From NCBI GenBank assembly GCA_023213315.1, contig JAKCPI010006242.1, forward strand, positions 124,001-188,000: a stretch of DNA of 64,000 nt, written 5' to 3'. Positions 10,845 through 22,418 of this stretch are shown piece by piece. The notes beneath the pieces are model-generated. The model made no database searches, had not been told where the DNA came from, and saw nothing but the letters and a program-made list of their open reading frames with translations. This DNA is from Euborellia annulipes (Eukaryota > Arthropoda > Insecta > Dermaptera > Anisolabididae). The stretch's first letter is position 1. Each line of letters opens with the position of its first letter. The translations under genes and the position numbers were made by a program.

Positions 10845-10875
10845 CAGTGGTTCCCAACCTTTTTTGCCCCTTTTT
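10845..10875 (+). mobile_element. hAT-type terminus CAGTGGTTCCCAACC
   Basis: CAGTGGTTCCCAACC is a common hAT element end. A second occurrence starts at 11165, in the same orientation. No inverted partner was found, so only solo ends or decayed elements are supported. Confidence 0.4.
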
Positions 10876-11164
10876 GGATGTTGTCGAACACCTATCGCCC
10901 CCTTTTCATTTTCATTGGATGCTTAATTTTAATTTGAAGTAAATATAAATGAAAAATAGTTTTGTTTTAAACACTTTTATTACCGTAGGCCTTATATTAG
11001 TATTAAAAATACCTTGAGGGACAAACATCTGGGTCTGCACTAACATCCTACTGTAAGCAGCAAAGCCCAGGGCAGGGGGGTTAAAATAGAGTTAAATATT
11101 TTTGGAGATCTATATATTTGAATAAGACGTTAGTATTCAATATAAAGTTTTTGATGGTGAAGAT

Positions 11165-11215
11165 CAGTGGTTCCCAACCTGGGGGCGATCGCTCCCAAGT
11201 GGGCGATTTGGGTTA
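11165..11215 (+). mobile_element. hAT-type terminus, second copy
   Basis: CAGTGGTTCCCAACC followed by a GGGGGCGATCGC segment. It has the same orientation as the copy at 10845 and again no matching right end was seen. Confidence 0.4.
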
Positions 11216-11865
11216 TCATATAAGAAAAAAATTTGTTTCATAATTTGGTACATCTTGTACAGTAGTTTTAAAAAAAAAAAATTTCATAATTGACAAACAT
11301 TCTCTATAGAAATCATTAAGGACATCGATTTGGATTTTTTTTTTTTGAGAATCAGCTATATAGATATTAATAATACATAAGTAAGAGGAAGTAAAAAAGA
11401 GCATACATTAAAATTCCCTTATTTCTTAATAATCGTCTTTAAAAATAATTCTAATTTAAGGACTGTAGATTGGAATTCGCAAGTTCATTTCATCCGCCCA
11501 CTAAGTTCGAGAATCCACTTTTATTCCTTAAGGAATATATACTGGCTGGCTGGCTGTCTGAAACACCCACACAATTTACCCTCCAACGCCCACCATCTAC
11601 GTCCTTATAAAAGGAGAAATACAATTTCGAGAGTGATTAATTTGGCTTCCAACGTTTTTTTTTTTTTTTTCTCATTTAATAAAAACATTTTTATTGATAT
11701 AATAATGAATTTTAAAATACAATTCATTAGGCTACTACCGGTTTCTCTATTTGTAAAAGGCAAAAAAGGAATCTTTTATATTTAAAATACATTCTTGTTT
11801 GAAATATTTAGCATGGCTTGGAAAATTTGGATTTGGTTTAAAATGAAAAAGACAATCCTCTAGAG

Positions 11866-12182
11866 CAGGGGTGAGAACCTTTTTAATCAACGGGCCAATT
11901 TAAATTTTAAAATTTTTTGGCGGGCCGCATATAAAGTAACACTTATTAATAATTTACAAAACTTTATTTATAATAATTATTAGAATAAAAAAATATCAAA
12001 GTTTCCCCTCCATCTCTCGCATAAACCCCCTTCAGTCCCTGAAAATGTTCCTCCCCTCCCCTCCTCTCCTTTCTATATACTAATTATGATAAAATTAAAA
12101 TAAAAAAATATTTATTTTCAATTTTAGAAATGCTTGGCGGGCCGCATAGACATGTTTAACGGGCCGCGGGTTGCTCACCCTG
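11866..12182. mobile_element. hAT miniature element with perfect 8-base target duplication
   Basis: Starts CAGGGGTGAGAACC and ends GGTTGCTCACCCTG. Both ends have GGGCCGC-type subterminal blocks ('cgggccaattt' and 'cgggccgcggg'). CTCTAGAG is duplicated exactly at 11858-11865 and 12183-12190. The 317-base body is AT-rich and non-coding. The family signature (CAGGGGTG end, 8-base duplication) is that of hAT. Confidence 0.92.
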
Positions 12183-12308
12183 CTCTAGAGTACCAACTAT
12201 GAGAGGTACTATATATGAGGGGTTCAGAGCAAAATAGAACAAAGTCCACTTTTTACCCTTTTGGAAAAAAATGAATCAAAGTTAAAGCCTTATATTTAAT
12301 TCCTCTTA

Positions 12309-12494
12309 CAAGGGCGGATCCAGAGGTGTTTCTTGGAGGGTAATCTGGTGTGACTGGTCGCAAATTTTTAAGTATTAATTTTTAAAATTTTACAATAAAA
12401 ATACATTTTTTTTTTTTTCGAAAAAAAGTATTTATTTTTCAAATCTCGGGGGGGGAGGTAATTACCCCCTTTACACCCCCTGAATCCGCCCTTG
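12309..12494. mobile_element. hAT miniature element CAAGGGCGGATCCAG with CTGGTG hairpin piece inside
   Basis: Starts CAAGGGCGGATCCAG and ends CTGAATCCGCCCTTG. TCCTCTTA is duplicated exactly at 12301-12308 and 12495-12502. Near 12342-12363 it contains ATCTGGTGTGACTGGTCGCA, half of a CTGGTG hairpin, so one element family was inserted into or picked up by the other. Confidence 0.92.
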
Positions 12495-12499
12495 TCCTC

Positions 12500-13560
12500 T
12501 TATATATACAACATTTATTTATTTTACATCTTAGCATTAATTAAAAACTTAAATTAAGTAAATATTTTAAATTTCATATTCAGATTTTTGGATTTTTTGC
12601 AGATTTTTTTTATTTTTTACATTAAGGAACTTCTGCACTCTGGAGGATTAGTATTGAAATTCGGACATGGTTCATTATTATACCGAATAACTACCATAAT
12701 TTACAATCCAAAAAGGGTAAAATAAGGAAATTGTTTACTTTTAGAATTGGTCCACTTTTGCTTTGAACCACTCATATATATTTTAGTGGTGAATATTTGA
12801 TTAACATATCTTGTCCATTATTGAAGTACAGAAATTTTTAATTGGAAACTTTTAAATTTTATTTCACTTAAATCTCTTGCTTTTATGTATATTCATTCTC
12901 CTTTAGGCTTGAGCTGTTTCTATTTTCTCTGTCAAAATCATTTAAATTGAATAAATCATCTCGCATGTTCTCTGACCGTAATAGCGAGAGCATTTGCATA
13001 AAAACAAATATGTGTTGGGTGGGGGGGGGGGAGGGGAGAGGGTGGCAACAAATATGTTAACGAAACAATCTAAATTTTTGGAGTTTCGATAAAGACAATT
13101 TTTTTTGTTTGTCTGTTTTATTTATTTATTAATATTTATTTTTTTAATGATTCTGTTGCTCTTCCAGAATATTTCATTTATAAGGATCCCATCAACAAAT
13201 TATCTCAAAACTAAATTTGCATTTTTTTTTTTAAAGTGCTCATTTTCCTTCCTCCATACAAATTATACATTGGTTATATTTGACCTAAAAAAACAACAGA
13301 GATTATATATAAAGGGGTTGGTTGTCTTAATAACAAGAATTTATTTAAAAATTATTCAATTTGGTTATATGATTATTTTATATTTAAGAGAAATTTTAAT
13401 TAAAAAGTCTGTTTTTTTTTATTAACTTCATTGAATAAGGGAGGTAATATTTTTATTAATTATTTTATGACTTCCATTACACTATTATGCCCCCCCCTCC
13501 TCACTAACTAAAATAAGATCTTTATGAATTGAATGAAAAACTTATTGAACTAGGCCTACT
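12500..13560. other. AT-rich stretch, G-tract, no supported gene
   Basis: A G-run with interruptions lies at 13018-13042, a possible four-strand former. The plus frame 13105-13425 is almost entirely F, L, I and K from A/T codons and is not credible as a protein. Confidence 0.4.
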
Positions 13561-13565
13561 CAATT

Positions 13566-13800
13566 TAAATAAATAAATAAATTTATTACGACTCGCTTAG
13601 AGGCACCAGTCCTCGGTGGCTAGGTCCAATAAACACAATACAAATTTAAACACAATAACAAATACAACAAAACAAAAGGAAAAAAAAATAGAAATGTATG
13701 CCCATTAACAATCAACATGTACCAATTAATTGAAAGAAATAGATAGCTTAGATTCAGAAAAAAAAAAATAAATAAATAAATAATATTAAAAAAGTAACGT
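13566..13800 (-). mobile_element. Non-LTR retrotransposon 3' untranslated end
   Basis: Read on the minus strand it runs through GGACCTAGCCACCGAGGACT and CTAAGCGAGTCGTAATAAAT into a tail of ATTT repeats (plus-strand 13566-13590). The layout is that of an insect LINE 3' end with a simple-repeat tail. No coding part remains. Confidence 0.5.
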
Positions 13801-14430
13801 CCTTAAACTCGGGCGCCACTATATGGAAGAAATAGTAATTTCAAGAGTTAATTAATATCTCAGAAATGTATAGAAATGTCGAGACGATCTTTAGAAGATC
13901 CACTTTGAACATATAAAATTTAATTTCGAAATTCCAACGGGAAGTTGGTCCAACTGACAGACGGACATTACTAGTATATATACTATACCAGGAAAATAAA
14001 AAAATATTTATTAAAAAATGGAAAAAATGTCGATCATTCTCTCTTTCATATCATCTTTCTAATTATTTTCACTCAAGAAAAAGATGAGAGGTCATATCTG
14101 AACGAGATTATTTGCTCAATGCCTCTTCAAGATAATAGCTTTGGATCGAAGAAGGAAAAATTCATTCAGGTTTGCTGATTGCAAAAAAAAGTGAAAGTCA
14201 AGATGATATAAAACTATTTGCAAAGCAGGTTTATCCTTTAGGTATGCCGAACGAGTTGGATCCATTTAAAGATAGCTTACATGCACTAACGAAACAAGAA
14301 TTATTATTATTTGCAAAGAAATAAACATATAAAATTTTTTAGAGAAAAAATTATTTGTATCAATTGTAAGATGCATATTAAAGGAAACTGGAGTCAAAAA
14401 AAGTTTGGAAATCCCTAGCTTCTACAATCA

Positions 14431-14520
14431 AAAATCTGGTGTGACTGGTCGCACAGCACACAACTTTCTCTTACCCTTCGGTAATCAAAAGTTGTGTTCT
14501 GTGCTTGTCACACCAGATTT
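14431..14520. repeat. Solo CTGGTG hairpin, complete
   Basis: AAAATCTGGTGTGACTGGTC opposite GCTTGTCACACCAGATTT, arms of about 42 bases around a TTCGG centre. None of the rest of the CTGGTG element is present, so the hairpin can exist alone. Confidence 0.85.
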
Positions 14521-14561
14521 ATTCCAATTTAATTGCCTACCAATTAATTGAAATAGGAAAT

Positions 14562-14966
14562 GATTAGCCGAGGGGATAAAGCTAGGCTTTAAAGTTAAGC
14601 TTAAAACCCTGAGAAGAAGAAAACTTGAGTTCAAATCCACCTCTTGGCAAAAAAAATTATCCAACTCTTTGAGATGCCTCCTCGGGAGGAATCGGGAACC
14701 CACCTCAGTATTATTCCCATGAGAGTTACTCCTCAGAGTAACCACAACGTGTCAGGTCTCATTAATTGTTTACCAAGAGGAAGAGATTAACCGAGAGGAT
14801 AAAGTAGTTGGTCTATAACCTTGAGATGAAGAAAACTCGATTTCAAATCCACTTCATCGCAAAAAAGTATCCAACCCTAATTGAGATGTCTTCTCCTGAG
14901 GAAGGTAACTGAAACCCACCTCAGTATTATTTCTATGAAAGTTACTCCTCAAAGTAACCACAAAAT
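14562..14966 (+). mobile_element. Two tandem tRNA-like SINE units
   Basis: Unit 1 (about 14562-14760) and unit 2 (about 14786-14966) share the same order: a TTAGCCGAGGGGATAAAG-like box A region, GAGTTCAAATCCACCTC (box B-like; GATTTCAAATCCACTTC in unit 2), a CTCCTCGGGAGGAA-like block, AACCCACCTCAGTATTATT and TGAGAGTTACTCCTCAGAGT. Both are diverged. A related AATTGGCCGAGGAGATAAG fragment is at 22207. No A tails are evident between the units. Confidence 0.65.
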
Positions 14967-14999
14967 ATCGGCAGCAAGCACAAATTCCCTTCGGCAGCA

Positions 15000-16190
15000 C
15001 ACGGCACAAGCATGCTTGTGCAAGAAACAGCTTATGCAGAAAATTAACCTAAAAATTTCAAACTCGGAAGGTTATTTATTCGAAGATAACAAGAAATAAC
15101 TCTTTTAAATGAATTAATATATACCCGTATAATAAATAAATATCAAATGTGAAGACGTCTATCAAATGGCGGAGGGTGTTTTGTTTAAGAAAATATGCTT
15201 GTGCATGATTAAAATTTATTCGAGCATCAAGCGGCTTGCACAATTAAAATGCTTGCTCAAAATTGTACTACAGTTTGCTTGTACAAAAAGATTGCACGTG
15301 CATGCTTGTCAAGTCTGCAGTTCGTGTGAAGCCGGCTTTACTGCTAAGCGGGCAAATAAATAAAAAGATGTTTAATAAATTAAAAAAAAAAAAATTCTAA
15401 TTATCCTTTTCTCAATCTAGGTCATGAACAAATTTTATTTTATAAAGAATGGAGCGTACTTAATTCAAAGAGCAATGATATAAATAAAGAAACTTGCTTG
15501 ATGTCGAGATTTAACCCCCATCCCTCCTCAAGCACCATATATTATTTGTGTATTAATATGAAATACTAAAACGTTGAAAACTTTAATTAATTAACAATTA
15601 GTCATTGATGAAGGAGAGTTAAATCTTTTAATTCCTGATTATAAATATCCCCCGTACATTAATTAAACTGATAATTGCTATGTTTTTAATTTATTTGCCC
15701 ATCATTTGCAACACTACATTTTATTAAATAAATAATAATTAATTAAAAATCCCGATGAGTTGCCCAATCAAATAGAACTAATTTATATATTTACCAAATA
15801 TTCCTCCCCCTCCTCCTCTATTTTTTTCCATTATCAGATAATTACTGGATAAATTTATGAACAAAATTAAGATTGTAATTTATATGAAATTGAATTTATA
15901 AAATGTGAGTTTTTAAATTGAAAAAAGAAGCGAATGGAGGTTATGACAAGTAGGAGACAATGTCACTTGCATATATTGTAGAAATGACTTTGTTAAACTA
16001 ATGGTTTATATTTAATACCAAAGTTTCTATCATGTCTGGAGAATAAATAGAGAAGAAAATTAACGGAGATAAAACTAGATCATCTAAATTTTAAAAGAGA
16101 TTAAAATAACATTTGATTTGATATTATAGAAAGAAGACAAACTAATTTTAATAGTTTTTTATTTATTTATTTTTTTTTTTAATTAACCAA
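15000..16190. other. No gene recognised
   Basis: 15000-15350 is less AT-rich and repeats the word GCTTG many times (for example near 15010, 15190, 15235, 15250 and 15305). Two short frames fall here but neither is recognisable. The rest is AT-rich without supported features. Confidence 0.35.
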
Positions 16191-16196
16191 TATAAA

Positions 16197-16345
16197 AAAT
16201 CTGGTGTGACTGATCGCACAGAACACAACTTTTTCTTATTATTATATAGACTATATAAAATAGTTGATTTATGAATTTTAATCATAATCTTTGGAGTGAA
16301 TTTTGAGAATATCGAAAAAAACTTTCAGTTTTTAGTTTTTTCCCG
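16197..16345. repeat. Half CTGGTG hairpin plus family fragment
   Basis: AATCTGGTGTGACTGATCGC to ACAACTTTTTCTT is the left hairpin arm. It is followed, after an AT spacer, by 'tagttgatttatgaatttt' and 'gtgaattttgagaatatcg', diverged pieces of the family interior in minus orientation. Confidence 0.65.
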
Positions 16346-17342
16346 ATTTCCTGATTCCAGAGGAGGCGCAAACTAAAAATTACAACTGAATCATTAGAGG
16401 CCTATAAAAACAAACTTAATTCAGTTGAAAAAATTGTAATAGTTTTAAAAACAGAATATTGATTTTAATGTATTTTTTATGCCGGTATTCAATAATTATA
16501 CACCGCATTAAAAATTTTAATTAAACAATAATTCTTTCCTAAAAGGTAATCGGGTTTACTGATTATAAAATTCTTTCAAACTTTAATTAAAATAGTTTTG
16601 AAAAAAAAAAGTTTAATCTAAATAAGGATTCTCTCAACCTTGTTTTAATTTTTGTTTTTTTAATAAAAAATTTATTATCCATAAATAAACTTTTCATTTT
16701 GTATTCCCTTGGACTTGACCTTCTATCCTATTTAAATTGTTATTGTTTACTAGGTTAGAAAATATATTCTGATTCCAAAAGAGAGAGAGAGAGAGGGATG
16801 ATCCCATATAAATTATATGGACATAAATAAAATGTTTTAAAGCAAGTGTAAACATAGTTCAAACAGAGCTATTAATCCGAAGGATTTGAGGCAACAACTA
16901 ATGGTCAACTTGCATTTAGTTGAATGATGACATAATGGTTATTGGGACGTTAACCCCTTGCTTGGTTTAGGGGGGGGAGGGGGCAAATGAGATGAGTTGT
17001 GCTTCAAATCGGTCAAAAGCTCTAGCGCGTTTTGAATTATGACAATGTTTTCGAAACTTTTTAAAGTTAATCTAGCGAGGAACATTTTAACCGAATGAGG
17101 CTTAAAAAATGGTGCAAAATATTATTGCATCGGCTTTGAGTTCTCAAACAAATTTATAGAAAACAAAAAAAAAAACGCTTTTTATTTTTAACATAAACAA
17201 ATGCGAATTTGGGGGAAGATAAAATTTGAGGGGCGTGGCAATAAAAGTTAGAGAAGTGTTTTGAAATAAATAAATTATCGCCGATTTTATTATCTCCCTG
17301 GTTAGATGAAATAAGCATCGGACTGTAGATAGGAAAACCTGC

Positions 17343-17458
17343 CTGAGATCTGAGACAGGGTCGTCATTTCAGTTTTTGCTTGGAGGGGGAAAAAATATGT
17401 CTGAGATCTGAGACAGGGACGTCATTTCAGTTTTTGCTTGGAGGGGGAATTTTTTTCC
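17343..17458 (+). repeat. 58-base tandem duplication
   Basis: CTGAGATCTGAGACAGGG begins at 17343 and again at 17401. The two 58-base units differ at few positions (GTCGTC against GACGTC, and the A-rich 3' end). CAGGGACGTCATTTCAG inside resembles a miniature hAT-like end, so the duplication may reflect two overlapping element ends. Confidence 0.8.
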
Positions 17459-17504
17459 CTTCCTGTGCTCCTTAATTTATATATAAACATAATATATACC
17501 CTCC

Positions 17505-18235
17505 GGTGACCTAGGATAAAGGTAGTCTGCCGGCCGTGAAAGCGTGGAGGTCCAGGTTCGACTCCAGGGGGCGCAATTTTTACCCAATCAAACACTTATC
17601 TAGCAAATTTAAGCCATTTAGATATTAAATGACTTAAATAAGAATGCCTGGACCACAAATCAGGGGCATATATAGGGGGTCCGAACTTTTTTGACGACCC
17701 TGTCATGAAAAAGATGAAAATCATTTTAGCTTTTTTGTTAAGGACAAAAAATTTTTGCCGCACTTTAAAAAACTAATTTTTCCGACAGGGTGGCAAAAGT
17801 TTTTTTTTCTCTGCCATGTACCTATATCATTTTACCTTTTTTTTTTAGAGACACGAAATTTTTTCCGCCCTGCTAAAATTTTTTTTTACGAAACTAAATT
17901 GTCAGCTGAGCGGCAAAATTTTTCACTCTGCCATTAAATCCATTTTACTTTTTTTTAGGTGGACGGAATTTTTTTCGGGGGAGCACGGCCTCCTTGGCCC
18001 CCTTATATACCCCCTGTTCATTGTATATACCCGTATATATGTATATAGATTTGGGGAATTTCGGGAGGGCTCGGGCCTCCTCGCCCTCCCCCCCCTTATA
18101 TACGTCCCTGTCCCAAATATATAGATCTATATTATAAAAAATAACGGTTATCGTAGTCTTGTATAGCCTAAGTGACCGAAAAGACTGTATGCATGAGTGT
18201 GTGAATGGGAAAAGTGTTTAAAAAAAAAGCCTTTA
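17505..18235 (+). mobile_element. tRNA-SINE split by an inserted element
   Basis: The head and body lie at 17505-17660 (box A-like AGGATAAAGGTAGTCTG, box B-like GGTTCGACTCC, then AAGCCATTTAG and GCCTGGACC). The tail lies at about 18119-18235 (AACGGTTATCGTAGTCTTG, the AAAAGACTGT block, GTGTGTGAATGGG and the A tail). The two parts join to the family layout seen at 4202-4442 and 57469-57733 once 17661-18110 is removed. Confidence 0.85.
17661..18110. mobile_element. Miniature element with a duplicated right end, inside a SINE
   Basis: Left end CAGGGGCATATATAGGGGG. Two alternative right ends are present, TTATATACCCCCTG at 18003-18016 and TTATATACGTCCCTG at 18096-18110, each preceded by a C-rich block with related sequence. 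The flanks of the outer form (CCACAAAT, 17653-17660; TCCCAAAT, 18111-18118) match at six of eight bases. Either a second element inserted next to the first or the right end was duplicated. Confidence 0.7.
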
Positions 18236-18689
18236 TTAAGTTGCACATCCCTTATATATCAGATAGCTAATTATATGTGAAAAAACTCATTTTTCTAACT
18301 TGAAGCTTTAAGTTTCTTGTTTACTATAAGGATGATTTACTATAGGTAGGAAAATTTGCTAGTTGACTATAAGTGAAGCAACCAACCCTTAGATTACAAG
18401 TAAGCAAGAATCTCTATATTTTTTATTTTACTTTAAGTTAGCATAAAAACGTCAATATTTTTGGAAGGCTTAATCGCATTACAAACAAAATCAATATTTC
18501 TCATCTAGTAAACGAAGCTGCATTTTTAAAAATGAATAATTGAAATACTTTGTCCACTTATTTCCTGGGAGTTTTAGTATTCAAACGATACATTTTTGTA
18601 GTTTGGATTGTCGTCTTGTGAAACAATTCTTTTTTCTATCCAATTGTTTCATATTTAATATAGTTGCTAAATTTAAATATATTTTCCAA

Positions 18690-18950
18690 AGGCGTAGCCA
18701 GACATCTTGATAGGGGGGGGGGGCACTCGTTAGGACGAGAGGGGGCGTATACAATTAATATATACCAAGGTACATAGATTATTAATTATTTAGGCTATTA
18801 TTATTATTAATTATTTTCCTTAAATAAACTTATTTTTAAAAAAATTTACAATGGTAAAAATAAATATTTGTTTTTAATAGATAAACGATTTTCAGGACAA
18901 GACAGGGTGGGGCATTGACCTCTCCCTGCCCCCTGCTGGCTACGCCCATG
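18690..18950. mobile_element. hAT-like miniature element, GGCGTAGCCAG family
   Basis: GGCGTAGCCAGACATCTTG at the left and CTGGCTACGCCCATG at the right, the same ends as 216-463. The interior has a G-run, an AT-rich core and a CCCTGCCCCCTG block. Its left end has lost the first CATG. Confidence 0.75.
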
Positions 18951-18959
18951 ATATTTTCA

Positions 18960-19635
18960 TTTATATATGTTTAGAGTTTCGGCTCCTCGGATAAAATATC
19001 AAGATGACCTTCGGCGCCAAAATATAGAAAAAAAAGTAAACAAATATATATACAACTTCGATTGAATTTATTTCCAATTTTTTAGTTGAAATTAGAAATA
19101 AATCATTTTGTTTATTTAAATTTCAAAAACAAAAATTTAGATATCAAACGAAAAAATTCTTAAGATGAATATAAATATTTTAGAGAGGTGGTGAAAAAAG
19201 AGACTTTTCTTCATCTTCAAATAAATATTTTTTTTTCGAATGGAGTATATTAAAACTGAGGGTGTTGGTATTCTAAGTAAATATCTCCAGAAAATGAGGG
19301 ATGCTGTCAAATTCAAAAATGTCTCTATTTTCTCTTATTTTGAATAATTTATAAAAAAAAAATTATTTATTGGACCACTCTGGCTACTTCACTCCCAACT
19401 CTCTTCTATTATAAGATCATTTAGGTACGCCTACCTTGTTTTTTGTTCTTTTGGTTTTTAAAATATAAGATAAATTATCACCCATTATTGTTAATCAATC
19501 ATTTATGACAAAAAAAATACCGCAAAAGATGTTTCATATTTATTTTTAATTGAATGAAATTTTATCTCTGTTTATTCCATGTAGGTGTTAATGTTGATTT
19601 CTATACCATCACATATGAATTAATTTTTCGTTTTT

Positions 19636-19671
<36 letters not shown>

Positions 19672-20023
19672 TAAAGATTCGTGGAAATTATAATTATACA
19701 ATAGGCCTACATACATTTCCCAGGAAATATGGATTTTAATTTTTCTTGAAATTAAAATATCATTAATGTATTAAATATTTTTCATATTAGCAGCTATAAT
19801 AAGTGAAAGATAGGAAGAAAATTCTATTAATATTTATTTTATAATTTTCATAATTCTTGTAATTTAGAATCATATCTTATAATAATAGTAAATGCAACTA
19901 TTTATTTTTGTTCGTAGGAGAATGATATCTTACAGTTTAGGAAAATATTAATAAAAAAATTCGGATGGATATCCAATTTATATTATAAGTATAAGTTGCC
20001 TTTGATGCCGAAATAAATTACAC

Positions 20024-20050
<27 letters not shown>
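18960..20050. other. AT-rich stretch with very long T-run
   Basis: A run of about 33 T's lies at 19636-19668 and another of about 28 T's at 20028-20055. No gene or family recognised between 18960 and 20050. Confidence 0.4.
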
Positions 20051-20055
<5 letters not shown>

Positions 20056-20059
<4 letters not shown>

Positions 20060-20345
20060 GAAACTTTTATTTGATCTTCTCAAATTTTTTCGCTCTTCTA
20101 TCAGCATGTCGCGTTACAAACCGTGACGTCAAAGGCTGTGACGCTACAAGCCTGGACGACAAAAATAGGAAAGTTGAAATTATATACAGGGTGTATATGA
20201 CGAATTATAAAAAATAATTGTGAGATTTAATTAATCAATTTAAAATTGATAAAATATAATTTTTTAAATAATTTTAAATGATTCAAATCTTCAATTATTA
20301 AATAAATATTGTTCTCAGTTTTTAGCATGAGTCAATTGATTTTTT
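20056..20345 (+). repeat. Dispersed repeat with CRE-like sites, copy 1
   Basis: Aligns over its length with 22428-22722: 'gaaacttttatttgatc', 'tcttctatcag', 'atgtcgcgttacaa', then a string of GTGACGTCA/GTGACGCTA words, 'gacgacaaaaataggaaag', and an AT-rich end. The right terminal inverted repeat seen in copy 2 is absent here. Confidence 0.8.
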
Positions 20346-20482
20346 TTTTAATTGATAAAATTGGAAATACTAAAAAAAAAGTACATCATTGAAAATAACT
20401 AAAAATGTACTAGTACTCGAACTTTCCTAAAGGTGAGACCTAGCGCAATTGCATATTCGTACCGAAAATAGTAGGTCTTATA

Positions 20483-21480
20483 TCGCCTGCTGAGATTCAT
20501 AGTGACGAAAGTCCGAAAATTCAATTTTTGAGTTTACCCTACTAAACGTACCCAAGTCAAAAAATTGTCCTTGCTTTGCCCTGAAGTCGTAAATTCTGTC
20601 CTGCTTTTATCCTGGAGCAATAAATTTTAACCTGTATTTAGCCTCGCATTGATAAATTTGTCCGCCTGGCCATTCTCGCCGAATCCTTGTTTCGGCCTCC
20701 TGCCGTCACTTTTGCTATGATCTCATACTGTTAAAAAAAATATTGTCCTGTTTTCGCACTGCCACAGACAGACAATGAGCCTTTTAAACCCCCTCCCACC
20801 CTAGTGTCCGCTCTTGTGTATGTCAAATGTGTTTAAAAAATTTTCATTTGCATATTGAGAAAAATCATTTTTATTATTTTTTCCCATTTACACTCACACT
20901 TACACACATATCCACACAGTCTTTTGGACAACTCAGGTCATTTAAGACTTTATCGATAACTCGTATTTAATAATTTATAAATATTATGAGGTCCAGGCAC
21001 CTAAACGTCATTCTTACCTTTTCCAATTTGCATTTTATTCCCTATCTATAAATCAATCATAATAACAATAGAATAAATATGACAAAAGGGCAGGTTTAGG
21101 CAAGGATGAGGGAGGCTCAAAGAAGGGCTATGGGAGGACGAGTCCAGGGTATAAAATTTAGACTGCTTTCGGCCTGCTTCGTGCGTATTCAGGCCCAGAG
21201 AAGGTCGAGAAACACAATAGAATACCAGGCTGAGATCAGGGCTTAAATTTACGACTGGAGGTTTTGACAAGGACAAAATTTTGACTCGGGTAATTAAAAC
21301 GTTTTCTGTTTTGAGTGCCAAAGTGGCGAAAATATATTTCCATTCTTTGCTATTGATTCTGGCCTATTCATTTGTTGCCCGGCTATTTAAATGTAGCCCT
21401 ATTGGTTTATAAAATTTTAAAACGTCTTTTCTTGAATTAATGAATTTCAGATTTTCGCCACTATGATTTTCACCAGGCGA
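20483..21480. mobile_element. 1 kb foldback element, TCGCCTGCTGAGA ends
   Basis: The left end TCGCCTGCTGAGATTCATAG is the inverse of the right end CTATGATTTTCACCAGGCGA. The second-level inner arms ('aagtcaaaaaattgtcc' and 'ggacaaaattttgactcgg') are also inverted. It is flanked by TATA on both sides. A SINE on the minus strand (about 20870-21030) sits inside. The minus frame 21046-21321 is not recognised and looks non-coding. The right quarter matches the short derivative at 50436-50671. Confidence 0.8.
20870..21030 (-). mobile_element. tRNA-SINE tail fragment
   Basis: On the minus strand it carries GGTGCCTGGACCTCATAAT, the AACGAGTTATCGATAAAGTC block, the GACTGTGTGG block and the GT-rich segment followed by an A-rich end. 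The tRNA-like head is missing. It lies within the foldback element at 20483-21480. Confidence 0.7.
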
Positions 21481-22418
21481 TATATTCAAAGTTTAAAAAA
21501 AAAAATCGTTATAGCCGTTTTCGAGAACTGATGTGCTTACAAACAAACAAACGTACATTGCTCGTTTAATAGTAAAAGATAAGATAAGATTATGCTATTT
21601 ATTATTTTACACTTCAGTAAATTATGTCAGTAATTGTGATGACTCAAGGGATAGTAATCTTCTTGGGAATAATAATTTACTATTCAAATTGATCGTTTTT
21701 CTGAAACGAAGTTTTTTTTTAGTATTATATCATGCATATAGGATAGTAATACTATTATCTCTTGATCGATTTATGCGTTTATTTTTACTCTATATAAGCT
21801 TATAAAGAATGTCTTAAGTTCTTTTTTCTATTAATGTATTAAAAAAAAAGAAAATATCTCATGCATATCTGTTTGATTTAATTCGGAAATCTTGGAGCGT
21901 TTAAATGGTTGCTCCAGCCAGTGGCTGAATTCCCATTCAAAAAGGATCGATTCAAATATTCAAATGTTCATTTTCCATCGGCAAACCCCGGGATCGTTAA
22001 GCAACCAAACAGCCAAATGGCTTGGATTCATTTTAAAAGTGTGTGCACTTGTGTGAAATACGAATAGCTCATATCTCTCTAGCTCTCTCGGCTTAAGATG
22101 AGTTCAATTTACCTTTAAATAATGATTAAAGTTCACTTTTGATTAAACCAGAGTTCGGTCGGTCGGCTTAAAGCTTTTCTGCCAACTGGATGGAACAAGA
22201 CAAATGAATTGGCCGAGGAGATAAGAACTATTCACAACAGAATTTTGTTTAATATAGAAACTTTAAAATAGAAAAATTTTGGTACTCTTTTAATATATGG
22301 TCTACTCTAAACAGTTTTAAATTTTAGTTATTTTTGAATTAAAAGGGAAACAAAAACCCGAAGAACATCAAACCATCAAAATTTTAATTCCTTTTTAATT
22401 TATTTATAGGCCTATATT

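Noticed and set aside
11165..11400. Complete hAT element starting CAGTGGTTCCCAACC
   Set aside because: No inverted partner GGTTGGGAACCACTG exists in the window, so borders cannot be set.
13018..13042. G-run as a G-quadruplex regulatory site
   Set aside because: G-runs are common in the miniature elements here and no promoter lies nearby.
14881..15363. Small secreted peptide genes around repeated GCTTG words
   Set aside because: No signal peptide pattern and no conserved cysteines; one frame overlaps a tRNA-like unit.
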